NCBI GenBank assembly: GCA_018694455.1
Contig: JABHNP010000226.1
Location: 1 to 16,544, forward strand
DNA: 16,544 nt
Direction: 5' to 3'
Source: Planctomycetaceae bacterium
GTDB lineage: Bacteria > Planctomycetota > Planctomycetia > Pirellulales > UBA1268
Under the pieces are notes generated by a model. It made no database searches and was not told the DNA's origin. It was given only the letters and a program-made list of their open reading frames with translations. Positions 1 through 7,728 of this stretch are shown here, in pieces. The number at the start of each line of letters is the position of its first letter. The first letter of the stretch is position 1. The position numbers were made by a program, and so were the translations under genes.

Positions 1-60
1 ACGCTCTTGCTGAAAGCGTTACGTTGTTGGAACTTTCATCTCTAGCTTGTTTTTAAGAGA

Positions 61-1590
61 TTAGGCGCTCGCCGGATCTTTACCGTCAATCCATGGGCCT
101 GCCAATGATTGATAAGGTTTCGGTTGAAGTTCGCTGCCCGTCTCTCCAGCTTGCCAGCCAGGAACATGTTTCGGTTGTCCACGATGCTCAGAAAGAGTTT
201 CCCAACGGTCTGCCCATGCAGGACTACCATCCGTATAACGGCCCCGTTCAGCATCAAAGTGATAGACTTTGCCATTTCGATAGCTCATGGCACCAAGAAT
301 CACAGTAGTTACAGCAGCAGCTCCCAGGTCAGGTGTATTGTTACACGCATTTGGATCATCGGCCTCCATCGCAGCAAGCCAGTTTGCGAAATGAAGTTTT
401 GTCGTTCCTTGTTTCTCAAGGGCTTCGCTTGCCAGGTCAGTTTTGATCGTCTCGTCCTTGATTGAACTGTCCAGAGTAACCTGTGGGCGTTCGGCAAGGA
501 ACTGGAAGTCAGTGAAGGTCTCCCCATTTCCGAATTCAAACGCACCGTTATGACCTCGTATCGTTTGCTTGATGCGAGATCGTTCGTTGCACATTGTTGC
601 TGTAATAAGCCCTTGGCAGCCCTCATTGTAGTCAGCTACAACGGTTGCCACGTCAGGAACGTCACGAGTGTCAAGCTCGAGGTATATTCCACCAGCTCCG
701 ACAACTCGTGCAGGGAATCGCAGGCCAGTCGCCTTGAGCATTGCTGTTGTTCGATGAACAAATAAGTCGGTAAACATGCCCGACCCAAATGGCCAATAAC
801 AACGCCACTGACGGTAGATCGCTCGATCGAACGGGATTTCTTCGGCTAGGCCGACATCGACACCAAGCCACCGTTTCCAATCAATTGTTTTTGGTGACAT
901 GTTTTTGGTGAGGTCATAGTAACGCCATTGTCCGACATTTGAATTCCGAAAGTATTCGGTCTGGTATCCAAGGACCTTACCTAGTTTTCCAGCATCAATA
1001 AGATTTCTTGCTTGGTCCCAGACCTGCAGGCTTGTTGACTGAACGCCTACCTGCATGACCCGACCACTTTCTTTCCAAACTTTGACAACGTCAAGAGCCT
1101 CTTCAACGGTCTTTGTCATTGGCTTTTCAGCGTAGACATGCTTGCCTGCCTTGAGGGCATCCACAATGTTGAGATGATGCCAGTGATCGGGTGTACCAAT
1201 ACATACCGCATCGATGCTGTCGTCTGCGAGCAGGTCCTGGTAGTCCAAATAACGCTTTGGTTCGGTCCCGGTCTCGGCCTTGATATACTCGCAAACTTTG
1301 TCTTCTTGTGCTTTGTAGACTTCGCAAACAGCTACAAGATCAATATTAGCACCTTCCGCGCGAAGCTTTGCGAGGGTCTTGACGTGAGCACCAAAACCTC
1401 TGCCACCAGGTCCAATAAAGCCAATACGGATTCTTTCATTGGCGTTTGCTGCCTGACTCTTTGTAGCGGCAGAGAGTGCTGTCGCAGCAGTCACGCCCGC
1501 TGCAGAGTGTGCAATAAAATTTCGTCTATTCAGTGGACTTGTACTGTCTTGTGTCGGAGTAGTTTGCGAGGCCTTTTTTTGAATCGTCAT
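61..1590 (-). CDS. Tat-exported Gfo/Idh/MocA family NAD(P)-dependent oxidoreductase
   Basis: Encodes 509 aa. A twin-arginine signal is visible (NRRNF at residues 21-25, then a hydrophobic Ala-rich stretch to about residue 50), so the enzyme is probably folded with its nucleotide in the cytoplasm and exported. A Rossmann fold starts near residue 53, with the dinucleotide loop GFIGPGGRG at 57-65, TPDHWHH at 133-139 and the family signature AEKP at 154-157, whose Lys156 is usually catalytic. A C-terminal substrate domain follows, with His279 in GMFTDLFVHR. Members oxidise or reduce sugars, inositols or glycosides; the substrate cannot be read from sequence. The ATG start has AAAGG about seven bases upstream. 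It lies 192 bp downstream of the co-oriented esterase-sulfatase gene and could share its transcript or use the TTGACA-like element in the gap. Planctomycetes carry many paralogues. The family call is secure; the substrate is unknown. Confidence 0.93.
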   Translation of the reverse strand: MTIQKKASQTTPTQDSTSPLNRRNFIAHSAAGVTAATALSAATKSQAANANERIRIGFIGPGGRGFGAHVKTLAKLRAEGANIDLVAVCEVYKAQEDKVCEYIKAETGTEPKRYLDYQDLLADDSIDAVCIGTPDHWHHLNIVDALKAGKHVYAEKPMTKTVEEALDVVKVWKESGRVMQVGVQSTSLQVWDQARNLIDAGKLGKVLGYQTEYFRNSNVGQWRYYDLTKNMSPKTIDWKRWLGVDVGLAEEIPFDRAIYRQWRCYWPFGSGMFTDLFVHRTTAMLKATGLRFPARVVGAGGIYLELDTRDVPDVATVVADYNEGCQGLITATMCNERSRIKQTIRGHNGAFEFGNGETFTDFQFLAERPQVTLDSSIKDETIKTDLASEALEKQGTTKLHFANWLAAMEADDPNACNNTPDLGAAAVTTVILGAMSYRNGKVYHFDAERGRYTDGSPAWADRWETLSEHRGQPKHVPGWQAGETGSELQPKPYQSLAGPWIDGKDPASA

Positions 1591-1782
1591 GAGAAACCTT
1601 TCTGAGACAGGAGTAGAAGTTGCAGTATGGTGGATATGTCAAATGATTTAGTTTTTTATTCAGTTCAGCAAATGATAGATGGGCCATCGAGTCCCACAAT
1701 ATTTGGTGCGCAGTTCGACATTCTAAAATGGCAATAAAAGTGTATCAGGATAGCCACAAAGCACGAAGTCTCTGCGGTTTTC
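1591..1782. other. Intergenic gap between co-oriented genes
   Basis: This 192-bp spacer separates the esterase-sulfatase stop from the oxidoreductase start. It is AT-rich near 1640-1670. I see no short gene, RNA or clear terminator in it, only the possible -35 element listed separately. Confidence 0.6.
1637..1642 (-). promoter_or_regulatory. Possible -35 element for the Gfo/Idh/MocA gene
   Basis: A perfect TTGACA on the minus strand ends 46 bases before the ATG at 1590. It sits just after an A/T-rich stretch. The bases at the expected -10 distance (CTTCTA after a 17-base spacer) match TATAAT poorly, so this is only a candidate. If real, it would allow expression of the oxidoreductase independently of the upstream esterase-sulfatase gene. 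Confidence 0.3.
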
Positions 1783-4104
1783 CTATAGTTTCGGCACCGC
1801 TTCTCCGCTTTTCCATAATTCAATCATTTCAGTGTCATTTGCTGATTCGGAACCCACAGTGCTTCGACCACGGCGAACATCGGTCTCCAGGAAGTGAAAG
1901 AGCTGCTCTGCAATATCGCGGTTTTCGCTTTGCAGATTATGAAGTTCACCAGGGTCGTTAGCTATGTCATAAAGCTGAAAGGCCGGCAGTTGGTCTTTTT
2001 TTGCTTGTGCTTCTTTTGGAGTGGTCCAGCCCCCGGATCCTCTTGCGAGGAGGAGTTTCCAGTTGTTGCTTCGGTATCCAAAGTGGCCACTTATTGAGGC
2101 ATGGATGAGGCCGTTTCGTGTGTTAGGAACTGGTTCCGCGTGGAGTGCAGGCAAGAAGCTTACGCTATCCTCCGCCGCGAGGGAGGGGGTATCGCTGACC
2201 AGTAGGTCAGCGATTGTTGCAAACATATCGGTGATACAAATTGTTTCATCAGAGGAGGTGTTGGGCTGGATTGTTCCCGTCCAACGCATGAAAAACGGAA
2301 TTCGGTGACCTCCTTCCCAGAGGTCGGCTTTAGACCCTCTATAGGGGCCGCTCACCCGATGTCCTCGTTCTGCGAGTTGTTGAATACCTGCAGCCTTCGA
2401 GCAGCCATTGTCACTGGTGAAAACAATTAACGTGTGGTCTGATATTTCACATGAATCAATTGCAGTAATGATCTGCCCTACAACATCGTCAGTCTGCATG
2501 ACGAAATCAGCATAAGGACTGAGCCCGCTTTTCCCCTCCCATTCAGCACTCGGGACAATTGGCGTGTGTGGAGAACTCAGGGGGACATAGAGAAAGAAAG
2601 GCTTCTTTGTGTTGGTGGCTTCTTTTATGTAACGGACGGATTGGCTTGCAAGGCGAGGCAGCATGTTCACCGAATTGTCGTGTTCAATAACTTCACCGTT
2701 TTCTATCACTGCATCCATATCTCTGCTGTGATGAAACCCATGGAAATAATCAAATCCTCGCGAGACCGGCCCGTCAGGGACCAGTGCTCCAACAGGTGGG
2801 ATAGAGTTTTTTGCTCGTTTTAGGAAAGCCTTCGTCGAGGGATCTTGATATTGAAAATTGAGATGCCATTTGCCGATGATTGCCGTTTGGTAGCCAAGGC
2901 TTCGTAGGTATGTTGCAACCGTAGGACGTGATTCTGCAATAAGACAGGGAGCAAACCCCTGGACGACTCCATTCTGAAGTCTGGTGCGCCAGCAATGGCG
3001 GCCGGTGAGCAGCCCGTACCGTGTTGGCGTGCATACGGCAGAACCAGAATGAGCGTCGTTAAACGTCATGCCGTTGGCGGCAAGGGAATCAATACATGGT
3101 GTTTTGATTTTCCCAAACTTGGGATTGAGGCACTGGACATCACCATATCCAAGGTCATCGCACATGATAAATACAATATTCGGAGTCGGCGGTGCCTGTT
3201 GAAGAAGTTTACGAATAGTAGAACGATCAGGATTACCATCGAGCCAGCCGAGGTGATTGAGGAATTTGTCACTCCTGATGACGGTGTCGATACAGCATCG
3301 CTGTGATTTTGTTTCATTGAAAAAACCGTGGGGTTTTCCTGCGTAGATGTACAACTCTGAATGTATATCAGCGTTTCGTAACTCAGCATCAAATGATTGA
3401 GCCGTATTGACTGGTATGAGTTTGTCATTCGACCCAAGGAAGACAATCGTCGGTGGGTCGTCCGGGGTGATGTTGTGGGCAGGCGAAATTGCTGGAAACT
3501 GTTCTTGAACACGGTCGTGTCCATATCCGTTAGGACTATTGTCATACACAGGATTGAATAAAAGAAGTGCATTGGCTTTTGAACTCACGTGTCCGTTTTT
3601 GTCGTGTGGGTCCTCAAAATCGTCGCAGATTCCGGTCGCAGCAGCGACATGGCCTCCAGCCGAGCCGCCAGCTGCGGCTATTCGCTTAGGATCAATACCA
3701 AGACGAGGAGCATTTGAGCGAATCCATCGTACCGCAGATTTACCATCCTGTACGCACGCCACCGGTGGAGTGCCCTGTCTACTCTTGACACGATAATCTG
3801 CAACAAACGTAACCATTCCTCTGTGGGCAAAGTATCGGGCGTGTTGTTCGAACTGACGTACTGAGCCGCCGTTCCAACCACCGCCGAAGAAAAAGATCAC
3901 CGCCGGACGGCGATGGATAGCTGGATCGTGGTCCTGTGGTTCGAAACGGTATATCGAAAGATCATCACCTGAGGCGGTTTTATAAATCTCTTCAACCACG
4001 CCAGGACCGAAATCAACCTTCTGCTTAGCTTCTGCATACGCTGAAAATGTGGTGAACCAGTGCGTCACAAAAAATGTGCAAATCAGTATACTTACGTTTC
4101 GCAT
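1783..4104 (-). CDS. Secreted bifunctional alpha/beta-hydrolase esterase - S1 sulfatase fusion
   Basis: Encodes 773 aa with two catalytic modules and one Sec signal peptide (about 1-24, cleavage after SAYA). Residues about 30-290 form a BD-FAE/acetylesterase-like alpha/beta hydrolase: oxyanion segment FFFGGGWNGG at 71-80, nucleophile Ser148 in GGSAGG, Asp227 in GSNDKL and His259 in GKPHGF. Residues about 308-773 form an arylsulfatase-type S1 sulfatase: metal ligands Asp316-Asp317, CTPTR at 358-362 whose Cys358 would become formylglycine, GKWH at 411-414, SPH at 511-513, Asp565-Asn566 and Lys592. Both sites look intact, so the protein probably removes acyl and sulfate groups from one glycan outside the cytoplasm. 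The maturation enzyme is not in this window. No clear Shine-Dalgarno precedes the ATG, which is retained because it supplies the signal peptide. The start codon is only 26 bp from that of the divergent gene. Acyl specificity and sulfatase subfamily are not determinable here. Confidence 0.93.
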   Translation of the reverse strand: MRNVSILICTFFVTHWFTTFSAYAEAKQKVDFGPGVVEEIYKTASGDDLSIYRFEPQDHDPAIHRRPAVIFFFGGGWNGGSVRQFEQHARYFAHRGMVTFVADYRVKSRQGTPPVACVQDGKSAVRWIRSNAPRLGIDPKRIAAAGGSAGGHVAAATGICDDFEDPHDKNGHVSSKANALLLFNPVYDNSPNGYGHDRVQEQFPAISPAHNITPDDPPTIVFLGSNDKLIPVNTAQSFDAELRNADIHSELYIYAGKPHGFFNETKSQRCCIDTVIRSDKFLNHLGWLDGNPDRSTIRKLLQQAPPTPNIVFIMCDDLGYGDVQCLNPKFGKIKTPCIDSLAANGMTFNDAHSGSAVCTPTRYGLLTGRHCWRTRLQNGVVQGFAPCLIAESRPTVATYLRSLGYQTAIIGKWHLNFQYQDPSTKAFLKRAKNSIPPVGALVPDGPVSRGFDYFHGFHHSRDMDAVIENGEVIEHDNSVNMLPRLASQSVRYIKEATNTKKPFFLYVPLSSPHTPIVPSAEWEGKSGLSPYADFVMQTDDVVGQIITAIDSCEISDHTLIVFTSDNGCSKAAGIQQLAERGHRVSGPYRGSKADLWEGGHRIPFFMRWTGTIQPNTSSDETICITDMFATIADLLVSDTPSLAAEDSVSFLPALHAEPVPNTRNGLIHASISGHFGYRSNNWKLLLARGSGGWTTPKEAQAKKDQLPAFQLYDIANDPGELHNLQSENRDIAEQLFHFLETDVRRGRSTVGSESANDTEMIELWKSGEAVPKL

Positions 4105-4117
4105 GACAACATTTCTT

Positions 4118-4124
4118 AAAGGGG
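4118..4124 (+). promoter_or_regulatory. Shine-Dalgarno site that favours the GTG start at 4131
   Basis: AAAGGGG lies six bases before GTG 4131, a normal spacing. It directly abuts the TTG at 4125, too close for initiation there, and is 15 bases before ATG 4140, rather far. This is the reason for choosing 4131. Confidence 0.55.
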
Positions 4125-4130
4125 TTGAAC

Positions 4131-4898
4131 GTGATCACTATGCATATACATACCATTCAGCGGAAAGCATTACATCAGATTCTTATAGTGATTTTTGTTG
4201 GGATCGGTATAGGTCTATGTTTAAGTAGTGTTGCGGCAGAAACAGCCCCTCCAGCATCAGGCGTCCTCTTTGAGGATCAGTTTGAGCGAACGGAAAAAAA
4301 TCAAGGAAAGGAGCAGCCCGGAAATGGCTGGGGCACGAACAGTAAAACACGTGCAAAGGGAGTAAAGCAGGTTTTTCTTAGTGACGGAAAAATGCACATC
4401 AAGAGAGCAGCCGTCGCTGATCATGGTGTTTCGGTGACTCAGGACGTGAGTTTTTGTAATGCCCGCATTGCCCTGCGGTTCATGGTTCCAGAAAAAGGTG
4501 ACCTTGGGATCAATATTGCAGATATGAATGAGAAATCAGTTCATGCTGGACATATTTGTATGGCCCGAATAAAGCCAACCTCTCTTGAGATCGTTGATCT
4601 TAAGACTGGCCGAATGAAAAAAGAAATGCATGACAAGAACAAAGCAAAGAAGCTGACGAAGGCAGACAAAGCACAGCTCGCAAAAAAATCCATTATCCTG
4701 CCACTAAAACTAAAGACAGGAGTCTGGCATGAGTTGGAGATTCTCATTGTGGATGACACGATGATGGTGAAGATTGACTCACGTAAGATCGGGTCTATGG
4801 CATCACCAGGAATCGCCCACAAAACCAAACAGCGAATCCGCCTGGCTGTAAATACTGAAGCATGGGTCGATGACATTACAATCTCTGCAGTCAAATAG
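4131..4898 (+). CDS. Secreted DUF1080/concanavalin A-like protein
   Basis: Encodes about 255 aa from GTG 4131; TTG 4125 and ATG 4140 are in-frame alternatives. A Sec signal (hydrophobic core about residues 17-33, ending SSVAAE) directs it out of the cytoplasm. The mature part begins with a phrase like GVLFEDQFER, later GNGWGTNS, and ends in a Trp-Val-Asp-Asp beta-strand segment (AWVDDITISAVK). This pattern resembles planctomycete DUF1080/LamG-like jelly-roll proteins, which bind or act on sugars. A Lys-rich charged stretch (MKKEMHDKNKAKKLTKADK) interrupts the sandwich, probably as a surface loop. No catalytic residue can be assigned. It is transcribed divergently from the esterase-sulfatase, so a role with the same glycan is plausible but inferred. 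The fold assignment rests on recalled motif resemblance, not on a profile search. Confidence 0.72.
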   Translation: MITMHIHTIQRKALHQILIVIFVGIGIGLCLSSVAAETAPPASGVLFEDQFERTEKNQGKEQPGNGWGTNSKTRAKGVKQVFLSDGKMHIKRAAVADHGVSVTQDVSFCNARIALRFMVPEKGDLGINIADMNEKSVHAGHICMARIKPTSLEIVDLKTGRMKKEMHDKNKAKKLTKADKAQLAKKSIILPLKLKTGVWHELEILIVDDTMMVKIDSRKIGSMASPGIAHKTKQRIRLAVNTEAWVDDITISAVK

Positions 4899-4961
4899 AC
4901 TGTTGGCATTTACAGCTGTTTTGAATGGTTGGTGAAAATTCATCTGTTTGAGTAGAAAGCA

Positions 4962-5894
4962 TCAGCGTCCTGCATCATGGAGTAATCGTGTCGATTCAAA
5001 TTCCTCAAGTATCCGTGCAGTGGCCAATGCGTCAGCCTCGGCACAGGTCGTAGCGAAGATGACTGGGGGATTGAAGTCGTCTGGAAGTGTTACAGCGTGC
5101 CCGGTTTGCGGATGTACCACAAGTTTTCCTTGCTGTAATGCAGCAATCGCAACAGCCTGCCCATCCTGAAGAGAGATGGTCGGCTGTGTTTGCGACTCGT
5201 TCAAGCGAAGGCGAACGTGCCAAGCCTGAGAGGGGTCTGGTTGCCCCCATGCTCGAACCTCACCGCCAAGTTCCACGAGGTGAGCCGAGGAACCGAGCGA
5301 GAGAAGGAGTTTACCAATTTGGTCAACAGCATACCCTGGTCCGATGCCGGAGAAATCCACGGTAATGCCCTCAGTTGTCTTCTGCACGCTCGCGTCGCAC
5401 GGGTCATCTGAGAGTTGGATTTTCAGATGATTGAATCCAACACGATCCATCACTTCTTGTGGTGGATTACCGCTGGGTATGCCGATTGAGCCGAGTTCGT
5501 CATGAAGGTCCCTTGTACGCCACCACTGAATCAGAGGTCCAGCAGTGATGTCAAAACGCCCTTCGGTCTTGTGAAAAAGTGTTTCTGCAATGAGCAGAAT
5601 ATTGGTCATATGTTCATCAACTTGTAGCAGAGTGTGCGCTGGTGATTGATTGAGTGTTGTTGCGATTGAATCTTCTCGCCAGGTGCTCAGCGACTGATCA
5701 ATCTGCCGAAGAAGAGAATCAGTTTCTCGATGAATCTCACCAAGGGGTTTCTGTGGGACGTTTTTGCCAAGAGTGACCCGGTAGGTTGTGCCCATTGATG
5801 GTCCGGAGAAGGTTGGCAGGCCTTCACCCGCAGACACTGGCAATCCAATGAATGAAAGAATAGCGAAGTAAAGGTTGGGAAATTTCGTACGCAT
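4962..5894 (-). CDS. apbE: ApbE-family FAD:protein FMN transferase (divergent)
   Basis: Encodes 310 aa from ATG 5894. The enzyme would transfer FMN from FAD onto Thr of extracytoplasmic flavoprotein domains, with Mg2+. A Sec signal (about 1-22, VSA then GE; no lipobox Cys) places it in the periplasm. ApbE motifs appear in order: GPSMGTTYRV at 31-40, SLSTWREDS at 68-76, GRFDITAGPL at 112-121, VDFSGIGPGYAVD at 179-191, ELGGEVRAWG at 208-217, HPQTG at 261-265 and EADALATA at 286-293, with likely metal ligands Asp288 and Thr292. Two motifs are unusual: the usual GIAKGYAVD reads GIGPGYAVD, and the usual DPRTG reads HPQTG. The chosen start overlaps the upstream stop as TAATG, indicating translational coupling to the FMN-binding membrane protein, its probable substrate. 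A longer in-frame start at 6041 lies inside that gene and is rejected because it would bury the signal peptide. Confidence 0.92.
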   Translation of the reverse strand: MRTKFPNLYFAILSFIGLPVSAGEGLPTFSGPSMGTTYRVTLGKNVPQKPLGEIHRETDSLLRQIDQSLSTWREDSIATTLNQSPAHTLLQVDEHMTNILLIAETLFHKTEGRFDITAGPLIQWWRTRDLHDELGSIGIPSGNPPQEVMDRVGFNHLKIQLSDDPCDASVQKTTEGITVDFSGIGPGYAVDQIGKLLLSLGSSAHLVELGGEVRAWGQPDPSQAWHVRLRLNESQTQPTISLQDGQAVAIAALQQGKLVVHPQTGHAVTLPDDFNPPVIFATTCAEADALATARILEEFESTRLLHDAGR

Positions 5895-7621
5895 TATGTG
5901 AAGGCTCCCGAGGCCACGGCCACAGTCAGCGCCACAGCGAAGCAGCCGCAGAGGACAGCGTCCTGCCAGGTAATGCGTCCAGATTGGCGGTGAAGACGAA
6001 CATATCGAAGCATGGCGCCTGTTGGGCAGCCATATCTGCAATAAGCCATCGGTGAAAGACTACTGATGGCTAGGCCGACTATACATATCACAATAGCGGA
6101 GGTTCCAGCGACCGTAGGTAGATATGCATCGAACGGCTCGAAGTCGACGAGTGAAATCTTCATGTCAAATATTGAAAGAACAGCGCACGAAACAAAAAGC
6201 GTCCAGGGAAGCCACCGCACATGTTGAAGCAGCGGTCCAAGTGATCTTTGAACATGCTTGAGGATACGAAACCGTTGGCTAGGTATCGTGATCTTTAGCA
6301 GTTGCTGTGCAGCACCGTGTGCGCACAATTGGTTGCAGTAGACGTTTCTCCCTGTTGCTGCTGGACTGCCAACCGCCAGCAGACTAAGCAAGAGAAGCAC
6401 TGTTGCTCCTTGAGGAATGCCATACATGGCCCACCCCCAGAGCTGGGCCTGCGAAAGCAATGCACCAGCCCCAAAACCGAGGTAGGTAAGTACGAGAAGT
6501 GGTAGGACAATTCGCCCGACCCAGTGGCCACGTAAGCGGGTATACCCGATTATGAGCCCGATAAACATGATGAAGACCGCACCCCATTGTGGAGCATTCA
6601 GGTTCTGGGTGCGTAAAACGAGATCTCCCACAAAAGATTGTCGTTCTTGACGTTCGCTGACCGACTGAGAAGCTACAACAATTGCTTCTGCAATAGCTTG
6701 GCTGGTCATCGTTGCGCCGCTGACACCCTCAATGGGTGACTTATCTGTTTCTGTGGATGCGATTTCCTCAAATGTCTGCCCAATGAAATACTTTTTGAAA
6801 GCCACGTCGTCGCGGACGTAGGACACGTAGGGCTCGTTGTCAAAAGTCTTTCTGATACACAAACCTACAGCTGTGCCAGTGCTATCAAAACCAATGAGGC
6901 TATCAGTAGGTCCTTGATAGCCAATGATGGAGTCTGCGGCAGGAGTGGTTCTGAGTGTCCATCCGAGGGGAATCCCTGCATGGTCATAGACATTCATAAT
7001 CGACGAGTCTCCTGCGTCTGCACGCAGCTGTGTTGCTTTGGGGAATATCTCTTGTATTTCTGCAAGCTTTGGGTCATCAGGGAAACGGGTTATTTTGCGA
7101 TCCTTTCCTAATCGTTTATTGAGTGCTTCAATCATGGCAAGGCTTGTGAGGGTAGCGCCAGCAGATGTGATATACGGTTCTTTGGGTGTCCGCTTGAGTT
7201 CTTTAAGAGTTTTGCCGAGAAATTGGTTCCAGAATGCTTTGTCACTTGTGACGACTGAAACGTGGTCGCGAGTATCTCCGCTGGAAAGGATTTCAATACC
7301 GCAGATAGTTTTTCTTGGGTCACAAATAATCAGCAGATTTGAAGGGCCGGAGAAACCAATCACGGTGTCGCTCACCGGGGAGGTCTGAAAGCAAAACCCC
7401 ACGGCTTCACCCGATACGTCAAGCAGTTCAATAGCACCACGAACGTGACTTGATTGGGCCCCAAAACGGGCTGCTTGTGGCACGGCATTTTCAAATGTCA
7501 GAAGCGGCAGTGTCGTAAGTGAAGCAGGAGGCCTTTTGAGACTCGCAGCGTGCGAGTAGTAAAGACAAATAATGATACCTGACACCATGCACAGTCGGGC
7601 CGCGTGTATAAGGAATCTCAT
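5894..7621 (-). CDS. Membrane protein with two FMN-binding domains and NosR-like CX3C core
   Basis: Encodes 575 aa. After an N-terminal membrane anchor or signal (about 5-27) come two tandem FMN_bind domains outside the membrane. The first (about 60-170) ends in SAGATLTS (153-160); the second (about 205-315) ends in GVSGATMTS (299-307). The Thr of each GAT (Thr157, Thr304) is the expected covalent FMN site. From about 345 the protein is polytopic, with several hydrophobic segments and two Cys motifs, CNQLCAHGAAQ from 429 and CRYGCPTGAM from 528, resembling the CX3CP motifs of NosR/NirI-type proteins. It would carry electrons between the membrane and extracytoplasmic partners. Unlike NosR it ends at residue 575 without a 4Fe-4S ferredoxin domain. 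No Shine-Dalgarno is visible (six C precede the ATG). The coupled ApbE gene strongly supports flavinylation. Not NosR itself, because no nos genes are present. Confidence 0.88.
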   Translation of the reverse strand: MRFLIHAARLCMVSGIIICLYYSHAASLKRPPASLTTLPLLTFENAVPQAARFGAQSSHVRGAIELLDVSGEAVGFCFQTSPVSDTVIGFSGPSNLLIICDPRKTICGIEILSSGDTRDHVSVVTSDKAFWNQFLGKTLKELKRTPKEPYITSAGATLTSLAMIEALNKRLGKDRKITRFPDDPKLAEIQEIFPKATQLRADAGDSSIMNVYDHAGIPLGWTLRTTPAADSIIGYQGPTDSLIGFDSTGTAVGLCIRKTFDNEPYVSYVRDDVAFKKYFIGQTFEEIASTETDKSPIEGVSGATMTSQAIAEAIVVASQSVSERQERQSFVGDLVLRTQNLNAPQWGAVFIMFIGLIIGYTRLRGHWVGRIVLPLLVLTYLGFGAGALLSQAQLWGWAMYGIPQGATVLLLLSLLAVGSPAATGRNVYCNQLCAHGAAQQLLKITIPSQRFRILKHVQRSLGPLLQHVRWLPWTLFVSCAVLSIFDMKISLVDFEPFDAYLPTVAGTSAIVICIVGLAISSLSPMAYCRYGCPTGAMLRYVRLHRQSGRITWQDAVLCGCFAVALTVAVASGAFT

Positions 7622-7728
7622 GGGGGGACATTTCTGGATTGCACGACGGTTTCGGTATTAATTCGCTACTAAGTATGATAAATATCCGATATGCTATCGA
7701 AGACTTAGGAAATCAAAAAAGGTGGGAA
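7622..7728. promoter_or_regulatory. Divergent intergenic region with a possible -10 element
   Basis: This 107-bp spacer separates the start of the FMN-binding membrane gene (minus) from the chosen start of the sulfatase gene (plus), so promoters for both should lie here or nearby. TATGAT at 7674-7679 on the plus strand is a reasonable -10 match, 50 bases before the ATG, but the hexamer at the expected -35 position (TTCGGT) is poor. Confidence 0.3.
7718..7725 (+). promoter_or_regulatory. Shine-Dalgarno site that sets the sulfatase start at 7729
   Basis: AAAGGTGG lies just upstream of ATG 7729, with AAGG six bases away. It decides against the longer frame from TTG 7639, which has no such site and would place 30 polar residues before the signal peptide. 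Confidence 0.55.

Noticed and set aside
1..60. Terminator after the Gfo/Idh/MocA stop
   Set aside because: Only 5-bp inverted repeats (TCTCT/AGAGA, GAAAG/CTTTC) without a following T-run; I see nothing else in this stretch.
1138..1605. 155-aa open frame on the plus strand
   Set aside because: It is antisense to the N-terminal half of the Gfo/Idh/MocA gene, Cys-rich and without a domain.
3066..3572. 168-aa open frame on the minus strand
   Set aside because: It lies within the esterase-sulfatase gene in another frame, with no recognisable motif; the enclosing frame has intact catalytic residues.
4899..4961. Terminator between the convergent concanavalin-like and ApbE genes
   Set aside because: Only a 4-bp pairing (CTGT with ACAG) and no proper T-run on either strand.
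5895..6041. N-terminal extension of the ApbE gene
   Set aside because: It overlaps the upstream gene, encodes an Arg/Cys-rich segment and would bury the signal peptide; the TAATG coupled start explains the arrangement better.
7639..7728. Longer sulfatase start at TTG 7639
   Set aside because: No ribosome-binding site and 30 polar residues before the signal peptide; ATG 7729 has AAAGGTGG.
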